This document shows, in pieces, positions 42,264-52,959 of a stretch of DNA of 64,000 bases; position 1 is the first letter of the stretch; every line of letters starts with the position of its first letter. The DNA comes from Rhizobium bangladeshense (lineage in GTDB: Bacteria > Pseudomonadota > Alphaproteobacteria > Rhizobiales > Rhizobiaceae): positions 62,001 to 126,000 of the forward strand of contig NZ_LYPL01000006.1 of NCBI RefSeq assembly GCF_001662075.1, written 5' to 3'. Made by a program: the position numbers and the translations under genes. Below the pieces are notes generated by a model that had not been told where the DNA came from, did not search any database, and saw nothing but the letters and a program-made list of their open reading frames with translations.

Positions 42264-45200
42264 ATGGCTGAGAAACAACTTGCGTATGATACGCGCGGAA
42301 AAGACGATCTGTTTGCTGACGACGACCCGTTGGCCGAGCTTGCTCGCATCGTCGGCTTCGAACCGCGTGTTGCAGCGAATACGGTGAGCGAAGCCGCACG
42401 GCGCGAGCCCGCCTTCAATCTTGAGGACGAGCTCGGCCGCGAGTTCGACCGTTACGACTCTCCGCGTCCGCTCGCAGAGCTCGACCATCCGGCCGAGCCG
42501 ATTTCCGATGGCATTGAGCCCGAAGATTATGTCGAGCCCGTTCTCGATGTCGCCCCTGCTGTCGAAAGCCCGCAGGCCCCGGAGCCTGTCTCCGTTGCTC
42601 CTGCCGCCGCTGAAGAAGCAGCGCAGCCTGCAGCAAGAAATTGGGACGTTGCCGCTGCCGACTGGCCGGCGGGCCGGCAGCAGCTTTCCATCGATCCCGT
42701 TTCCGAGGCGCCCGTCCAAGCCGCCTTCGGTGGCGCCCGCGATCTGATCGAAGAGCTCGAATTGTCGATCGGTGCGGCGCCCGTCTCTTCCGTGCCGCAG
42801 TCCGCCAAAGCCCCGCAATGGTCGGCCGCCAGCATCCGGCTGCCGCTTGCCAATTTCCACGCGCCGAAACGCGAGGAGCCTGTTGCTCCGCCGGCGGATG
42901 TAGTTGAGCCGGCGGCCGAAACTGTCGCCGCGCCGGTGGCAGAAGTAGCCGACGAACCGGTGGTTGAATCATCGCTTGCCGATCCTGTGGCGGTAGAGCC
43001 GCAGCCTGCGGTCGAGCAGGCGGCGCCCGTTGCCGCTGTCGAGCCTGCCGAGGAATTCGTCTCCGCTTCGCCGTCATTTGGGTTTCCCGCCGAGCTCGAT
43101 CGCCACGATGAGGCAATTGCGCCGCAAGAGACTGCCGACGCCGAAGAGTTCGTCGACGTCGAGGAAGGTCCGGAGGAGTTCAGCTCCGACGTCGGTTTCG
43201 ATCTCGCGGCCGCTGTGGAAGGCGAGATCCAGGTTGATGCCGCCCTGACCGAAGTCGTACCGGAAATTCCGCACACCGCCGGCACTTTCGATCTCGACGA
43301 TCTGCTGGCCGACGTCTCGCGCTATCCGGTGCCGCATCCGGTATTGCAGCGCGCCAATCTGGCGCCTGTCGCGCCGCAGCCCGCCGCCGAGGCGGCCCCC
43401 GCAGCCGCCGCACCGGTTCAGCCGGCGCCGGCCGCCGCTGCACCGATCCTGTCCGCTCAGGTCGAAATCGTTCCTGCCCCTGTCGCCGAAGTGGCAAAGC
43501 CGGTTGCGCCTCAGCCTGCCGAGGTCACCGCCCCCCAGCCTGCCGCAACGCCATATGCCCGGACGCCGCAGCCCGCGCCCGAGGCTGACGATCCTTTTGC
43601 GGGCCACGATTTCGAACTGGATCTTGCCGGCATCGAGCTGGAACTTGCCGATCTCGATTTTTCCGAGGCATCCGAGCCTGCACCGCAGCCGAAGCCGCAG
43701 CCGGCGGCACCCACGCTGTCCGCACCGGTCTTCGCGGCCGAACCGCCGGCCGTAGCTCCTGCGCCTGTTTTCAACCGGACACCCGCCCCAGAAGCGCCCG
43801 CCCCAGAAGTGCCCGTCGCAGAATCGACCGAAGACCTGCCTTTCGATCCGGCGATGATCTCTGATCCGGAGGAACGTCCCGAGACCGTCGACGACATGCA
43901 CGTGCCGGCGCTGCCGCCGGTCGAGCAGCCCGCGCCGGTGGCGAAAACGGCGGACTTCGATTTCGATCTCGACGCAGAGATCGCGAGCTTCTTTGAACCG
44001 GCCAAGCCGCGGGAAATGCCGGCGCCGCCCCGCGATACCGCTGCCGCGGCCAAGCCGGTCAAACCGACCATTGCCGACGGCCTCGATGATTTCGAACGGG
44101 CGCTGGAGGAGGATTTCCGCCGCAGCGTGCGCGAGCCGGTCGAGCGCCGCCAGACCTCCGAGGTCCACATCGAATCAGCAAGCCAGGCCGCCGATTTCAG
44201 CCGCGCCCGCTCGATGCGCCGGCTGCTTGCCGGGGCTGTCGTGCTGGTGGTCTTCGCCGGCGTCGGTTATGGCGTCTATTCCTCCGTCTGGAACGGCGAG
44301 GGACTTGGCATTGTCGCATCCGGCGAGCCCCGTGTGATCACCGCGGACAAGGAGCCGGTCAAGGTCGTTCCGGAAAATCCCGGCGGCAAGACCGTGCCCA
44401 ACCAGGACAAGGCCGTTTACGACCGCGTCGCAGGTTCCGCCGAGGAGCCGAAACAGAAGGCGCTCGTGTCGTCCGACGAGGCGCCCGTCGATGTCGTCCA
44501 GCGCACACTGACACCGGAAGCGCTGCCCGAGGACGACGAGAACGCCGGCGCCGACGCTCAGGTCACGCCGACCGCGGTCGGTGAGACGGAAGATCCGCGT
44601 CTGCTGCCGAACCAGGCAAACGCCGAGGACACGCCCGCAAGCGGCGCCGACAAGACGCCGTCCGTTTCGCCGCGCAAGGTCCGCACGATGATCGTCAAGC
44701 CTGACGGCACCCTGGTCGCCCGCGAGGAGGCTGCGCCCGTCGATCAGCCGGAGCCGCCGGTACAGTCTGCCCAGAAAACGCCGTCTACCCAGCCGATGCC
44801 GTCCGCCCAACCGCCGGTCACGGCGCAGTCCGCGCCGTCGACCCCAACCGTGCCGCCGGTTAGCGGAACGGCTGCAAGCTTCCCGGCAAGCGCCGAGGTT
44901 GCTTCCGCCGACGCGCGTTCCACAGCACCGGTCGAACCCGCCCCGGCACAAGGATCGCCTGCCGTAACTGCCGATGCGCAGACGGCAAATCCCGCCTCGG
45001 CCGATGCGCCGGTACGGCCGGTCAAGACCACGACGATCGCCGATACGGCCCCGGTTCCGATTGCCCGCCCGGCCGATCAGCCCGTCACTGTCGTCGGCAC
45101 CGTCACCGAAAGGGGCAATGTCCGCACGCCCGCGCAGCAGCCGACGCAGGTCGCCTCTGCCGCGCCCGCCGCCCAGCCGCAGCAGGCCGCATCCGCCGGC

Positions 45201-45440
45201 GGCTACGGCCTCCAAATCGCGTCACTGCCGTCGGAGGACGAGGCCAACAAGTCCTATGCCAACCTCTCGAAGAAATTCGCCGGGGTGCTGGGTGGCCGCG
45301 CTCATGAGATCCGCAGGGCCGATATCGCCGGCAAGGGTACTTTCTATCGTGTTCGCATCCCGGTCGGCTCTAAGGATGAGGCCGCAGCACTTTGCGAACA
45401 GTATCGCGCAGCCGGCGGAAGCTGCCTGATCTCGAAGTAA
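42264..45440 (+). CDS. Giant SPOR-domain membrane protein
   Basis: 1058 residues: a cytoplasmic, acidic and Pro/Ala-rich N-terminal region (residues 1-645), one transmembrane helix (about 651-672, RRLLAGAVVLVVFAGVGYGVY), a long disordered periplasmic linker, and a C-terminal SPOR domain (about 979-1058, GGYGLQIASLPSEDEANKSY on) that binds denuded septal peptidoglycan. Rhizobial orthologues share this site after argS. The role is probably in division. GGGATAGG precedes the ATG at 42264; an upstream start at 42240 is weaker. Confidence 0.92.
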   Translation: MAEKQLAYDTRGKDDLFADDDPLAELARIVGFEPRVAANTVSEAARREPAFNLEDELGREFDRYDSPRPLAELDHPAEPISDGIEPEDYVEPVLDVAPAVESPQAPEPVSVAPAAAEEAAQPAARNWDVAAADWPAGRQQLSIDPVSEAPVQAAFGGARDLIEELELSIGAAPVSSVPQSAKAPQWSAASIRLPLANFHAPKREEPVAPPADVVEPAAETVAAPVAEVADEPVVESSLADPVAVEPQPAVEQAAPVAAVEPAEEFVSASPSFGFPAELDRHDEAIAPQETADAEEFVDVEEGPEEFSSDVGFDLAAAVEGEIQVDAALTEVVPEIPHTAGTFDLDDLLADVSRYPVPHPVLQRANLAPVAPQPAAEAAPAAAAPVQPAPAAAAPILSAQVEIVPAPVAEVAKPVAPQPAEVTAPQPAATPYARTPQPAPEADDPFAGHDFELDLAGIELELADLDFSEASEPAPQPKPQPAAPTLSAPVFAAEPPAVAPAPVFNRTPAPEAPAPEVPVAESTEDLPFDPAMISDPEERPETVDDMHVPALPPVEQPAPVAKTADFDFDLDAEIASFFEPAKPREMPAPPRDTAAAAKPVKPTIADGLDDFERALEEDFRRSVREPVERRQTSEVHIESASQAADFSRARSMRRLLAGAVVLVVFAGVGYGVYSSVWNGEGLGIVASGEPRVITADKEPVKVVPENPGGKTVPNQDKAVYDRVAGSAEEPKQKALVSSDEAPVDVVQRTLTPEALPEDDENAGADAQVTPTAVGETEDPRLLPNQANAEDTPASGADKTPSVSPRKVRTMIVKPDGTLVAREEAAPVDQPEPPVQSAQKTPSTQPMPSAQPPVTAQSAPSTPTVPPVSGTAASFPASAEVASADARSTAPVEPAPAQGSPAVTADAQTANPASADAPVRPVKTTTIADTAPVPIARPADQPVTVVGTVTERGNVRTPAQQPTQVASAAPAAQPQQAASAGGYGLQIASLPSEDEANKSYANLSKKFAGVLGGRAHEIRRADIAGKGTFYRVRIPVGSKDEAAALCEQYRAAGGSCLISK

Positions 45441-45550
45441 AATCAGGTCACGGAATTATGAGAGCGGCGGGCCGATCGGCTCGCCGCTCTTTTTTGTGCA
45501 TCGCGCCCGCGCTTGCTCGCATTTGGCCCGGGTCGGTCTATGATTCCTAT

Positions 45551-46564
45551 ATGACCGAATCAAAAGCGATGATCCTTGGCTGCAGCGGCCTTGCCCTCAC
45601 AGCCGAAGAGAAGGCCTTCTTTCGGGGCGAACAGCCCTGGGGCTTCATTCTCTTCGGGCGCAACATCTCCGAACCCTTGCAGATTGTCGATCTCGTCGCC
45701 GAACTGCGCGACAGTGTCGGCTGGCATGCGCCGGTGCTGATCGACCAGGAGGGCGGCCGCGTCCAGCGCATCCGCCCGCCGGTCCTGCCGCGTTATCCCG
45801 CGGGTCAGGCGCTTGGCGATCTTTATCGCCGCGACACAGCACTCGGCCTGCGCGCCGCCTGGGTGATGTCGCGGCTGCATGCTTTCGACCTCTCCAAGCT
45901 CGGCATCAATGTCGACTGCCTGCCGGTGCTCGACGTGCCGGTCGAAGGCAGCAGCAACGTCATCGGCGACCGCGCCTATGGCGGCGATCCCGAGACCGTC
46001 ATCGCCATGGGCCGGGCGGCTGCCGAAGGACTGAAGGCCGGCGGCCTGCTGCCTGTGATGAAGCATATGCCCGGCCACGGCCGCGGTTTTGCCGATTCCC
46101 ATCTGGAGCTGCCTGTCGTCACCGTCTCGCGCGATGAGCTCGAAACCCATGATTTCCCGCCCTTCGTCGCGATGAAGGACGAACTGATGGCGATGACCTG
46201 CCATGTCGTCTTTACCGCCATCGACCCGGACAATCCGGCGACGACCTCGCGCAAGGTGATCGACGGCGTCATCCGCGAGCATATCGGCTTTAGCGGTCTG
46301 CTGCTTTCCGACGATAGCTCGATGAACGCTCTATCGGGCACGATCGGCGAACGTGCGGCAAATATCATTGCAGGCGGATGCGATATCGTGCTGCATTGCA
46401 ATGGCAAGATGGACGAGATGGTGGATGTCGTGGCAAATGTTCCACCGCTTGCCGGCGTGTCGCTTGCCCGCGCCAAGGCTGTGGAAGCAGGCTTCGCCGC
46501 GTTGGATGGCGCCGATGAGGCGGAGTTGAGAGCGGAATTCGAAGCGATGTTTGCGATCGTGTGA
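45551..46564 (+). CDS. nagZ: Beta-N-acetylhexosaminidase NagZ
   Basis: A 337-residue family 3 glycoside hydrolase of the cytoplasm, removing GlcNAc from anhydromuropeptides in cell-wall recycling. Motifs: LIDQEGGRVQRIRPP, KHMPGHGRGFADSHLELP (acid/base dyad) and the nucleophile Asp in LLSDDSSMNAL. The ATG at 45551 fits family alignments; no SD is evident, possibly owing to coupling with the SPOR gene 110 bases upstream. Confidence 0.96.
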   Translation: MTESKAMILGCSGLALTAEEKAFFRGEQPWGFILFGRNISEPLQIVDLVAELRDSVGWHAPVLIDQEGGRVQRIRPPVLPRYPAGQALGDLYRRDTALGLRAAWVMSRLHAFDLSKLGINVDCLPVLDVPVEGSSNVIGDRAYGGDPETVIAMGRAAAEGLKAGGLLPVMKHMPGHGRGFADSHLELPVVTVSRDELETHDFPPFVAMKDELMAMTCHVVFTAIDPDNPATTSRKVIDGVIREHIGFSGLLLSDDSSMNALSGTIGERAANIIAGGCDIVLHCNGKMDEMVDVVANVPPLAGVSLARAKAVEAGFAALDGADEAELRAEFEAMFAIV

Positions 46565-46579
46565 TCGCAGAGGAGCAGG

Positions 46580-47440
46580 GTGGTGAACACGGTCAAGGGC
46601 ACGGAACGTCCGCAGTCGGCAACGCCGATGGACAAGCTGTGGCAGGACAACGGCGCCGAGCGCGCCAGCCACGAGCCGGCGTTGGTGATCGACGTTGCCG
46701 GCTTCGAAGGTCCGCTCGACCTGTTGCTCTATCTCGCCCGTAACCAGAAGGTCGACCTGTCGCGCATTTCGGTGCTGGCGCTTGCCGAGCAATATTTGCA
46801 GTTCGTCGAAAGCGCCCGCCGGATCCGCATCGAGCTGGCGGCCGATTATCTCGTCATGGCGGCCTGGCTTGCCTATTTGAAATCACGGCTACTCATTCCC
46901 CAACAGGTGAAGGATGATGGGCCCTCGGGCGAGGAGATGGCGGCAACGCTTGCCTTCCGCCTGAAACGCCTCGAAGCCATGCGCCAGGCGGCGGAGGGCC
47001 TCGTCAACCGCAACCGCCTCGGCCGCGATATTTTCGCCCGCGGCGCGCCCGAGCATATTCCCGACCGGCAGCAATCCGCCTACGCCGCAAGCCTCTACGA
47101 TCTCCTGACTGCCTATGCGGCGCTGCGCCAGCGCCATGCCGTCACTCAGGTGACGATCGAGAGGCGCAATGTCTGGTCGCTGACCGATGCCCGCGAGCTG
47201 CTGACCCAGATGATCGGCGAGGTCGGTGACTGGACGGCGATGGAGCATTATCTGCTGCGTTATCTCGCAGCGCCGGAAGAACGCGTCACGGCCATCGCCA
47301 GCGCCTTCGCCGCGTCGCTGGAGCTGGTGCGCGAGGGCAAGCTCGAAATCCGCCAGGACGGCGCCTTTCAGCCGATCTATATGCGCCGCGGCCCAAAACA
47401 TGCGACGCTGCAGGTGGTGGAACAGGAGCGGCCGGCTTGA
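46580..47440 (+). CDS. scpA: Segregation and condensation protein A
   Basis: A 286-residue kleisin that links the Smc heads with ScpB in chromosome condensation. Family core: FEGPLDLLLYLARNQKVDLSRISVLALAEQYL and AADYLVMAAWLAYLKSRLLIP. GTG start after AGAGGAG; a second in-frame GTG follows directly. It begins 15 bases after nagZ and overlaps scpB by four bases. Confidence 0.96.
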   Translation: MVNTVKGTERPQSATPMDKLWQDNGAERASHEPALVIDVAGFEGPLDLLLYLARNQKVDLSRISVLALAEQYLQFVESARRIRIELAADYLVMAAWLAYLKSRLLIPQQVKDDGPSGEEMAATLAFRLKRLEAMRQAAEGLVNRNRLGRDIFARGAPEHIPDRQQSAYAASLYDLLTAYAALRQRHAVTQVTIERRNVWSLTDARELLTQMIGEVGDWTAMEHYLLRYLAAPEERVTAIASAFAASLELVREGKLEIRQDGAFQPIYMRRGPKHATLQVVEQERPA

Positions 47441-48141
47441 TCGATCTGAAGGGCGACGAGGATTTCGAGGAGGACGGCCGCGACCTGCAGGCCGAGATCG
47501 AGGCTGAGCGTATCGCCGAGGCCCTGGTTTTTGCCTCCTCGCAGCCGGTGCCCGAAGGTTTCCTCGCCGAGCGCCTCCCCAAGGATGCCAACGTTCGCGC
47601 GATCATGCTGCGCCTGAAGGAGCAATATGCGCCGCGGGGCGTCAATCTCGTGCAGATCGAAGGTGCCTGGGCCTTCCGCACCGCCGCCGATCTCTCCTTC
47701 GTCATCCGCCGCGATGACAATGAAGTGAAGAAGCTATCGCGCGCCGCACTCGAAGTGCTGTCGATCATCGCTTATCATCAGCCGGTGACGCGTGCCGAAA
47801 TCGAGGACATTCGCGGCGTTCAGACCTCGCGCGGCACGCTCGATGTGCTGATGGAAGCCGGCTGGGTGCGGTTTCGCGGCCGCCGGCGCACACCGGGCCG
47901 GCCGGTGACTTTGGGTACGACTCGCGATTTCCTCGACCATTTCGGCTTGGAGGAATTGCGCGATCTGCCCGGTCTCGAAGAACTGAAGGGAGCGGGCCTG
48001 CTCTCCGGCCGTATCCCGGCGAACTTCAATATTCCCTCGCCATTGATGAACGACGAACTGACCGAGGACGAGGATCCGATCACCCAGATGGATCTCGAAG
48101 AACTCGGGTTGCTCGCCCCCCGTTCTACCTCCGAAGATTGA
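47437..48141 (+). CDS. scpB: Segregation and condensation protein B
   Basis: A 234-residue partner of ScpA with two winged-helix domains: AEALVFASSQPVPEGFLAERLP, then LSRAALEVLSIIAYHQPVTRAEIEDIRGVQTS and GRPVTLGTTRDFLDHFGLEEL. TTG start overlapping the scpA stop (TTGA), a sign of translational coupling. Confidence 0.95.
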   Translation: MIDLKGDEDFEEDGRDLQAEIEAERIAEALVFASSQPVPEGFLAERLPKDANVRAIMLRLKEQYAPRGVNLVQIEGAWAFRTAADLSFVIRRDDNEVKKLSRAALEVLSIIAYHQPVTRAEIEDIRGVQTSRGTLDVLMEAGWVRFRGRRRTPGRPVTLGTTRDFLDHFGLEELRDLPGLEELKGAGLLSGRIPANFNIPSPLMNDELTEDEDPITQMDLEELGLLAPRSTSED

Positions 48142-48323
48142 AGGACTTTGTCTTGCTTTTGCCACGCATGACGAAAACAATGGTGCTCACGATATTTCGA
48201 CGGGTCAATGGCTTGTCATAAAGGGCGATACCGTGACATTAAGCGCAGTTCGAAGGGCTTGATGTTGGAAACGGTGTTGGAAATCCTTACATCGTGGGAA
48301 CATCGAAACAGGGAGTTAGAGTA

Positions 48324-48518
48324 ATGATTGGTTCTCTTAGCGTGTGGCACTGGCTGATCGTTCTGGTCATCGTGCTGTTGTTGTTCGGTCGCGGCAAGAT
48401 TCCGGAACTGATGGGCGATGTCGCCAAGGGCATCAAAAGCTTCAAGAAGGGCATGACGGACGAGGACGCGCCGGAAACGGCAAAGACCGTCGATCACAAG
48501 GCCGACGAAACGAAGTAA
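48324..48518 (+). CDS. tatA: Sec-independent translocase component TatA
   Basis: 64 residues: one N-terminal membrane helix ([15 protein letters not shown]), then the [23 protein letters not shown] amphipathic helix. TatA forms the pore for folded, twin-arginine proteins. GGGAG precedes the ATG at 48324. First gene of tatABC. Confidence 0.97.
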   Translation: MIGSLSVWHWLIVLVIVLLLFGRGKIPELMGDVAKGIKSFKKGMTDEDAPETAKTVDHKADETK

Positions 48519-48569
48519 CCAAGTCCGGGAAAAAGCGCCGCCCCCGCGCTTCCCGTCCAGGAGCCTTGC

Positions 48570-49187
48570 ATGTTCGATATTGGTTGGACCGAGCTTTTAG
48601 TGATCGCGGTCGTGCTGATCGTCGTTGTCGGTCCCAAGGATTTGCCGCCGATGCTGCGCGCTTTCGGCAAGATGACGCAGCGCGCCCGCAAGGTGGCGGG
48701 TGACTTCCGTGCGCAGCTCGATGAGGCTTTGCGTGAAGCCGAGCTTGACGATGTCCGCCAGACAATCGGCGACGCCCAGAAGCTCAACCCGGTCAACAGT
48801 CTGCGCGAGGCAATGAACCCCCTTCGTCAGATGGGCAACGAGATCAAGGCCGATCTGCAGAAGTCGACAGTGGTCACGGAAAACAAGACTGAGGTGCCGC
48901 CGGCAGTCGTGTCGGCCCCGGCGCCGTCGACGAGCCTGCCGGAAACGCCGCCGCTCGTGCCGACACCGTCGCCGATGCCGGAACCCGTCGCCGCAGCGGC
49001 TGTCCAGGCCGGCACGATTGCCGCCAAGCCGAAGGCTCCGCGCAAGCCGCGCGTCAAGGCCGCTGATAAGGCCGATGCCGTTGCCGCCATTGCCGCGCCG
49101 GTGGAAAAGCCGAAGCGCGCGACGGCAGCCAGGAAGCCCGCAACGCCGAAGAAGTCGGCGCAGACTGAGAAGAAGGACGAGGCATGA
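48570..49187 (+). CDS. tatB: Sec-independent translocase component TatB
   Basis: 205 residues: MFDIGWTELLVIAVVLIVVVGPKDLPPMLRAFGKMTQRAR is the diagnostic TatB N-terminus, followed by a charged helix and a long Pro/Ala/Lys-rich C-terminus. With TatC it forms the signal-peptide receptor. It overlaps tatC by four bases (ATGA). Confidence 0.97.
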   Translation: MFDIGWTELLVIAVVLIVVVGPKDLPPMLRAFGKMTQRARKVAGDFRAQLDEALREAELDDVRQTIGDAQKLNPVNSLREAMNPLRQMGNEIKADLQKSTVVTENKTEVPPAVVSAPAPSTSLPETPPLVPTPSPMPEPVAAAAVQAGTIAAKPKAPRKPRVKAADKADAVAAIAAPVEKPKRATAARKPATPKKSAQTEKKDEA

Positions 49188-50011
49188 GCGGTGATATCGA
49201 AGACAAGCCGCAGCCGTTGATCGAGCACCTGATGGAGCTCCGCACGCGGCTGATGTGGTCGATCGGCGCGTTCTTCATCGCCTTCGTCGTGTGCTTCTTT
49301 TTCGCCAAGCACATCTTCAACTACCTGGTCTATCCCTATAAGCTCGCCGTCAGCTGGGCCAACCTCGATGTCGAGAAGGCGCAGCTCATCTACACCGCGC
49401 CGCAGGAATTCTTCTTCACGCAGGTCAAGGTCGCCATGTTCGGTGGCCTTGTCATCGCTTTTCCGATCATCGCCGCCCAGATCTACAAGTTTGTCGCTCC
49501 AGGCCTCTATAAGAATGAACGGGCGGCCTTCCTTCCGTTCCTGATCGCTTCCCCACTTCTGTTCCTCTTGGGCGCCGCGCTGGTTTATTTTTTCTTCACG
49601 CCGATGGTCATGTGGTTCTTCCTGTCGATGCAGCAGGCGCCGGGCCAGGACGAGGTAGCAATCTCACTTCTGCCGAAGGTTTCGGAATATCTGAGTCTGA
49701 TCATGACGCTGGTCTTCTCCTTCGGCCTCGTCTTCCAACTGCCTGTTGTCACGACACTGCTTGCCCGTGTCGGCCTGCTGACGTCGGAATGGCTCGCCGA
49801 AAAGCGTAAATTCGCCATCGTGCTGGCCTTTGTCGTCGCTGCCGTGCTGACGCCACCGGACCCCTTATCCCAGATCGGCCTTGCGATACCGGCGATCCTT
49901 CTCTACGAGATTGCCATCTATGCGGCGCGACTCGTGGAGCGCCAGCGTGCCCGGCAGGCGGTCGAGAAGGAGACCGGATCCGCAGACGTTGCCAAGACGG
50001 ACAGCGTCTGA
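49184..50011 (+). CDS. tatC: Sec-independent translocase component TatC
   Basis: A 275-residue inner-membrane protein with six helices; [19 protein letters not shown] is the conserved N-terminus, and [39 protein letters not shown] the core. The C-terminal tail after helix 6 is basic and longer than in E. coli. Coupled to tatB. Confidence 0.97.
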   Translation: MSGDIEDKPQPLIEHLMELRTRLMWSIGAFFIAFVVCFFFAKHIFNYLVYPYKLAVSWANLDVEKAQLIYTAPQEFFFTQVKVAMFGGLVIAFPIIAAQIYKFVAPGLYKNERAAFLPFLIASPLLFLLGAALVYFFFTPMVMWFFLSMQQAPGQDEVAISLLPKVSEYLSLIMTLVFSFGLVFQLPVVTTLLARVGLLTSEWLAEKRKFAIVLAFVVAAVLTPPDPLSQIGLAIPAILLYEIAIYAARLVERQRARQAVEKETGSADVAKTDSV

Positions 50012-50108
50012 GCGGCAATCCGGCAATCCCTTCATGCGCCGTCCCATCCGGTCGAAGCCCGATCAGGCTTTGGCCGGGTCACTTCTGTTGCAACGACCTG
50101 GAACGACG

Positions 50109-51392
50109 ATGCTCGATATCAAATGGATCCGCGAGAACCCCCAAGCGCTCGATGCCGCCCTTGCCAAGCGCGGTGCGGAGCCTCTTGCCCAAAGCCTCAT
50201 TGCCCTCGATGAAAAGCGCCGCTCCGCCGTGCAGAAGGCGCAGGACCTGCTGTCCCGCCGCAATCTCGCCTCCAAGGAGATCGGCGCGGCGCTGTCCCAA
50301 AGGAACGCCGAACTCGCCGAGAAGCTGAAGGCCGAGGTCGCCGAGCTGAAAACGCTGCTGCCGAAGGTCGAGGAAGAGGATCGGCAGCTGACGGCCGAGC
50401 TCAACGACGCGCTCTCGCGCATCCCCAACATACCCTTCGACGACGTCCCGGTCGGCAAGGACGAGCATGACAATGTCATCACCCGCATCGTCGGCGAAAA
50501 GCCGCGCTGGAACCATACGCCGAAAGAGCACTTCGAAATTGGCGAGGCACTCGGCTATATGGACTTCGAACGCGCCGCCAAACTTTCCGGCTCGCGCTTC
50601 ACGGTGCTGACGGGACCGCTCGCCAGGCTCGAGCGCGCGCTCGGGCAGTTCATGATCGATCTCCACACGCGCGAGCACGGCTATACCGAAGTCAGCTCGC
50701 CGCTGATGGTGCGCGACGAGGCGCTGTTCGGCACCGGCAATCTGCCGAAGTTCGAAGAGGATCTCTTCAAGACGACGGACGGCCGCTACCTCATCCCAAC
50801 GGCTGAGGTGACGCTCACAAATCTGGTGCGCGAGGAAATCCTCGACCAGGAAAAGCTGCCGCTGCGCTTTACCGCGCTGACACCCTCCTTCCGCTCGGAG
50901 GCAGGTTCGGCCGGCCGCGACACGCGTGGCATGCTGCGCCAGCACCAGTTCTGGAAATGCGAGCTCGTTTCGATTACCGATGCCGAGAGCGCCATCGCCG
51001 AGCACGAAAGAATGACCGCCTGCGCCGAAGAAGTGCTGAAGCGCCTCGGTCTGCATTTCCGCACCATGACGCTTTGCACCGGCGACATGGGCTTCGGCTC
51101 GCGCAAGACTTACGACCTGGAAGTCTGGCTGCCCGGCCAGAACACCTTCCGCGAAATCTCCTCCTGCTCGGTCTGCGGCGATTTCCAGGCCCGTCGCATG
51201 AATGCGCGCTATCGCGGCAAGGACGACAAGACCAACAGGTTCGTCCACACGCTGAACGGCTCCGGCACCGCCGTCGGACGCTGCCTGATCGCCGTGCTCG
51301 AAAATTATCTGAACGAGGATGGTTCGGTCACGATTCCGGACGTTTTGCTGCCTTATATGGGCGGATTGACCAAGATCGAACGGGCGGCCTGA
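50109..51392 (+). CDS. serS: Seryl-tRNA synthetase
   Basis: A 427-residue class II synthetase. The N-terminal coiled-coil arm (about residues 30-100, [20 protein letters not shown] on) binds tRNA-Ser. Class II motifs: motif 2 in [27 protein letters not shown], motif 3 in [18 protein letters not shown]. The ATG at 50109 gives the standard N-terminus [11 protein letters not shown]. Confidence 0.98.
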   Translation: MLDIKWIRENPQALDAALAKRGAEPLAQSLIALDEKRRSAVQKAQDLLSRRNLASKEIGAALSQRNAELAEKLKAEVAELKTLLPKVEEEDRQLTAELNDALSRIPNIPFDDVPVGKDEHDNVITRIVGEKPRWNHTPKEHFEIGEALGYMDFERAAKLSGSRFTVLTGPLARLERALGQFMIDLHTREHGYTEVSSPLMVRDEALFGTGNLPKFEEDLFKTTDGRYLIPTAEVTLTNLVREEILDQEKLPLRFTALTPSFRSEAGSAGRDTRGMLRQHQFWKCELVSITDAESAIAEHERMTACAEEVLKRLGLHFRTMTLCTGDMGFGSRKTYDLEVWLPGQNTFREISSCSVCGDFQARRMNARYRGKDDKTNRFVHTLNGSGTAVGRCLIAVLENYLNEDGSVTIPDVLLPYMGGLTKIERAA

Positions 51393-51396
51393 GGCG

Positions 51397-52170
51397 ATGC
51401 GCATCCTGCTCACGAATGACGACGGCATTCACGCAGAGGGCCTGGCTGCACTGGAGCGGATCGCCCGCACGCTGTCCGACGATGTCTGGATCGTGGCGCC
51501 CGAGACGGACCAGAGCGGTCTTGCCCATTCGCTGAGCCTCTCCGAACCTTTGCGGCTGCGCAAGATTTCCGACAAGCATTTCGCCTTGCGCGGCACGCCG
51601 ACCGATTGCGTCATCATGGGCATCCGGCAGGTGATGGACATCAAGCCCGACCTCGTTCTCTCCGGCGTCAATTCAGGTTCGAACGTTGCCGACGATGTGA
51701 CCTATTCCGGTACGATCGCCGGTGCCATCGAAGGCACGATGCAGGGCGTGCGCTCCTTCGCGCTCAGCCAAGCCTATCTCTATGAGGACGGCGCACGCAT
51801 CGTGCCCTGGGAAGTCTGCGAGGCACATGCCCCGGCTCTTCTGGAAAAGCTGATGGATCTGGAGCTGCCGGAGGGCACGTTCCTCAATCTCAACTTCCCG
51901 AACTGCCGTCCCGACGAGGTCGATGGCGCGGAGGTGACCATGCAGGGCAAGCTCGCCTTCAATTTGCAGGTCGATGCCCGCTCTGATGGCCGGGGCTTTC
52001 CCTATTACTGGCTGAAGTTCGGCGAACGCGCCGGCGCCTTCATCGAAGGCACCGATATTCACGCCCTTAAGCATAACAAGATTTCGGTAACACCTTTGAA
52101 ACTGGATCTGACCGATTATTCCGTAACGGACCGCGTGGCGCGGGCCCTGGGATACGGAGCACAGGTTTGA
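51397..52170 (+). CDS. surE: 5'/3'-nucleotidase SurE
   Basis: A 257-residue metal-dependent phosphatase of nucleoside monophosphates. Metal ligands: the DD of [13 protein letters not shown], Ser in DQSGLAHS and Asn in [22 protein letters not shown]. It begins four bases after serS and overlaps pcm by four. Confidence 0.96.
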   Translation: MRILLTNDDGIHAEGLAALERIARTLSDDVWIVAPETDQSGLAHSLSLSEPLRLRKISDKHFALRGTPTDCVIMGIRQVMDIKPDLVLSGVNSGSNVADDVTYSGTIAGAIEGTMQGVRSFALSQAYLYEDGARIVPWEVCEAHAPALLEKLMDLELPEGTFLNLNFPNCRPDEVDGAEVTMQGKLAFNLQVDARSDGRGFPYYWLKFGERAGAFIEGTDIHALKHNKISVTPLKLDLTDYSVTDRVARALGYGAQV

Positions 52171-52820
52171 CGGCAAGACTGGCGGAGAAGGAGGGCTTTG
52201 CGGCGCTCGTCCTCAGACTGCGTGCCGAAGGTATCTCCGACCTCGATCTGCTGACGGCGGTCGAGCAGACGCAGCGCTCGCTGTTCGTGCCGGCGCAATT
52301 TGCCGACGACGCCTATTCGAGCCGGACGATTCCGATCGAATGCGGCTCCTTCCTCGAAGGCATCGATTTTGTCGTCCGTATCCTCCATCACCTCAAGCTC
52401 AAACCGGGACAGCGTGTCCTCGAAATCGGTACCGGCAGCGGCTTCACTGCCGCCGTCATGGGCCGCCTGGCCGAACGCGTTCTGTCGATCGATCGCTACA
52501 AGACGCTGACGACGGCTGCACAGCGGCGCATGGAATCGCTGGGCCTGCGCAACGTCGTCATCCGCCAGGCCGACGGCAGCGCCGGCATGCAGGGCGAGGG
52601 CACCTTCGACCGTATCCTGGTGACGGCGGCCTTCAATGCGATGCCGCGTTTTTATACAGACCAGCTCGTTTCCGGCGGCTCGATGATCGCGCCGCTGATG
52701 ATTTCCGAGAACGAGTGTCGCATGGTGCGGCTGACGAAAACCGGCAGTCGTTTCGAACGCGAGGAACTGTTCGAAGCCCCTTATCTGCCGATCGTTCCGC
52801 GTCTTGCCTCGCTGCTGTAG
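52167..52820 (+). CDS. pcm: Protein-L-isoaspartate O-methyltransferase
   Basis: A 217-residue repair methyltransferase. SAM motif [19 protein letters not shown]; substrate-side motifs [22 protein letters not shown] and [14 protein letters not shown] start overlapping the surE stop (TTGA): the surE-pcm pairing is conserved in many proteobacteria. Distinct from the homologue at 29609. Confidence 0.94.
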   Translation: MTARLAEKEGFAALVLRLRAEGISDLDLLTAVEQTQRSLFVPAQFADDAYSSRTIPIECGSFLEGIDFVVRILHHLKLKPGQRVLEIGTGSGFTAAVMGRLAERVLSIDRYKTLTTAAQRRMESLGLRNVVIRQADGSAGMQGEGTFDRILVTAAFNAMPRFYTDQLVSGGSMIAPLMISENECRMVRLTKTGSRFEREELFEAPYLPIVPRLASLL

Positions 52821-52959
52821 GCACTGCGATTTTTCACCCGTAAGCTATGGTTATCAACTTCTCAAAAATATCGCACTGATTCCAGCGTCTTAACCGCGTG
52901 GTAATACTAACGCGCTTTAATAGACTCACAAATGGTTGCGTTCTCAGTGGGTCGAGTCA

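Noticed and set aside
43000..43800. Repetitive Pro/Ala-coding DNA that could suggest tandem repeats
   Set aside because: The repetition comes from composition of the disordered SPOR protein region; no exact repeat unit is kept.
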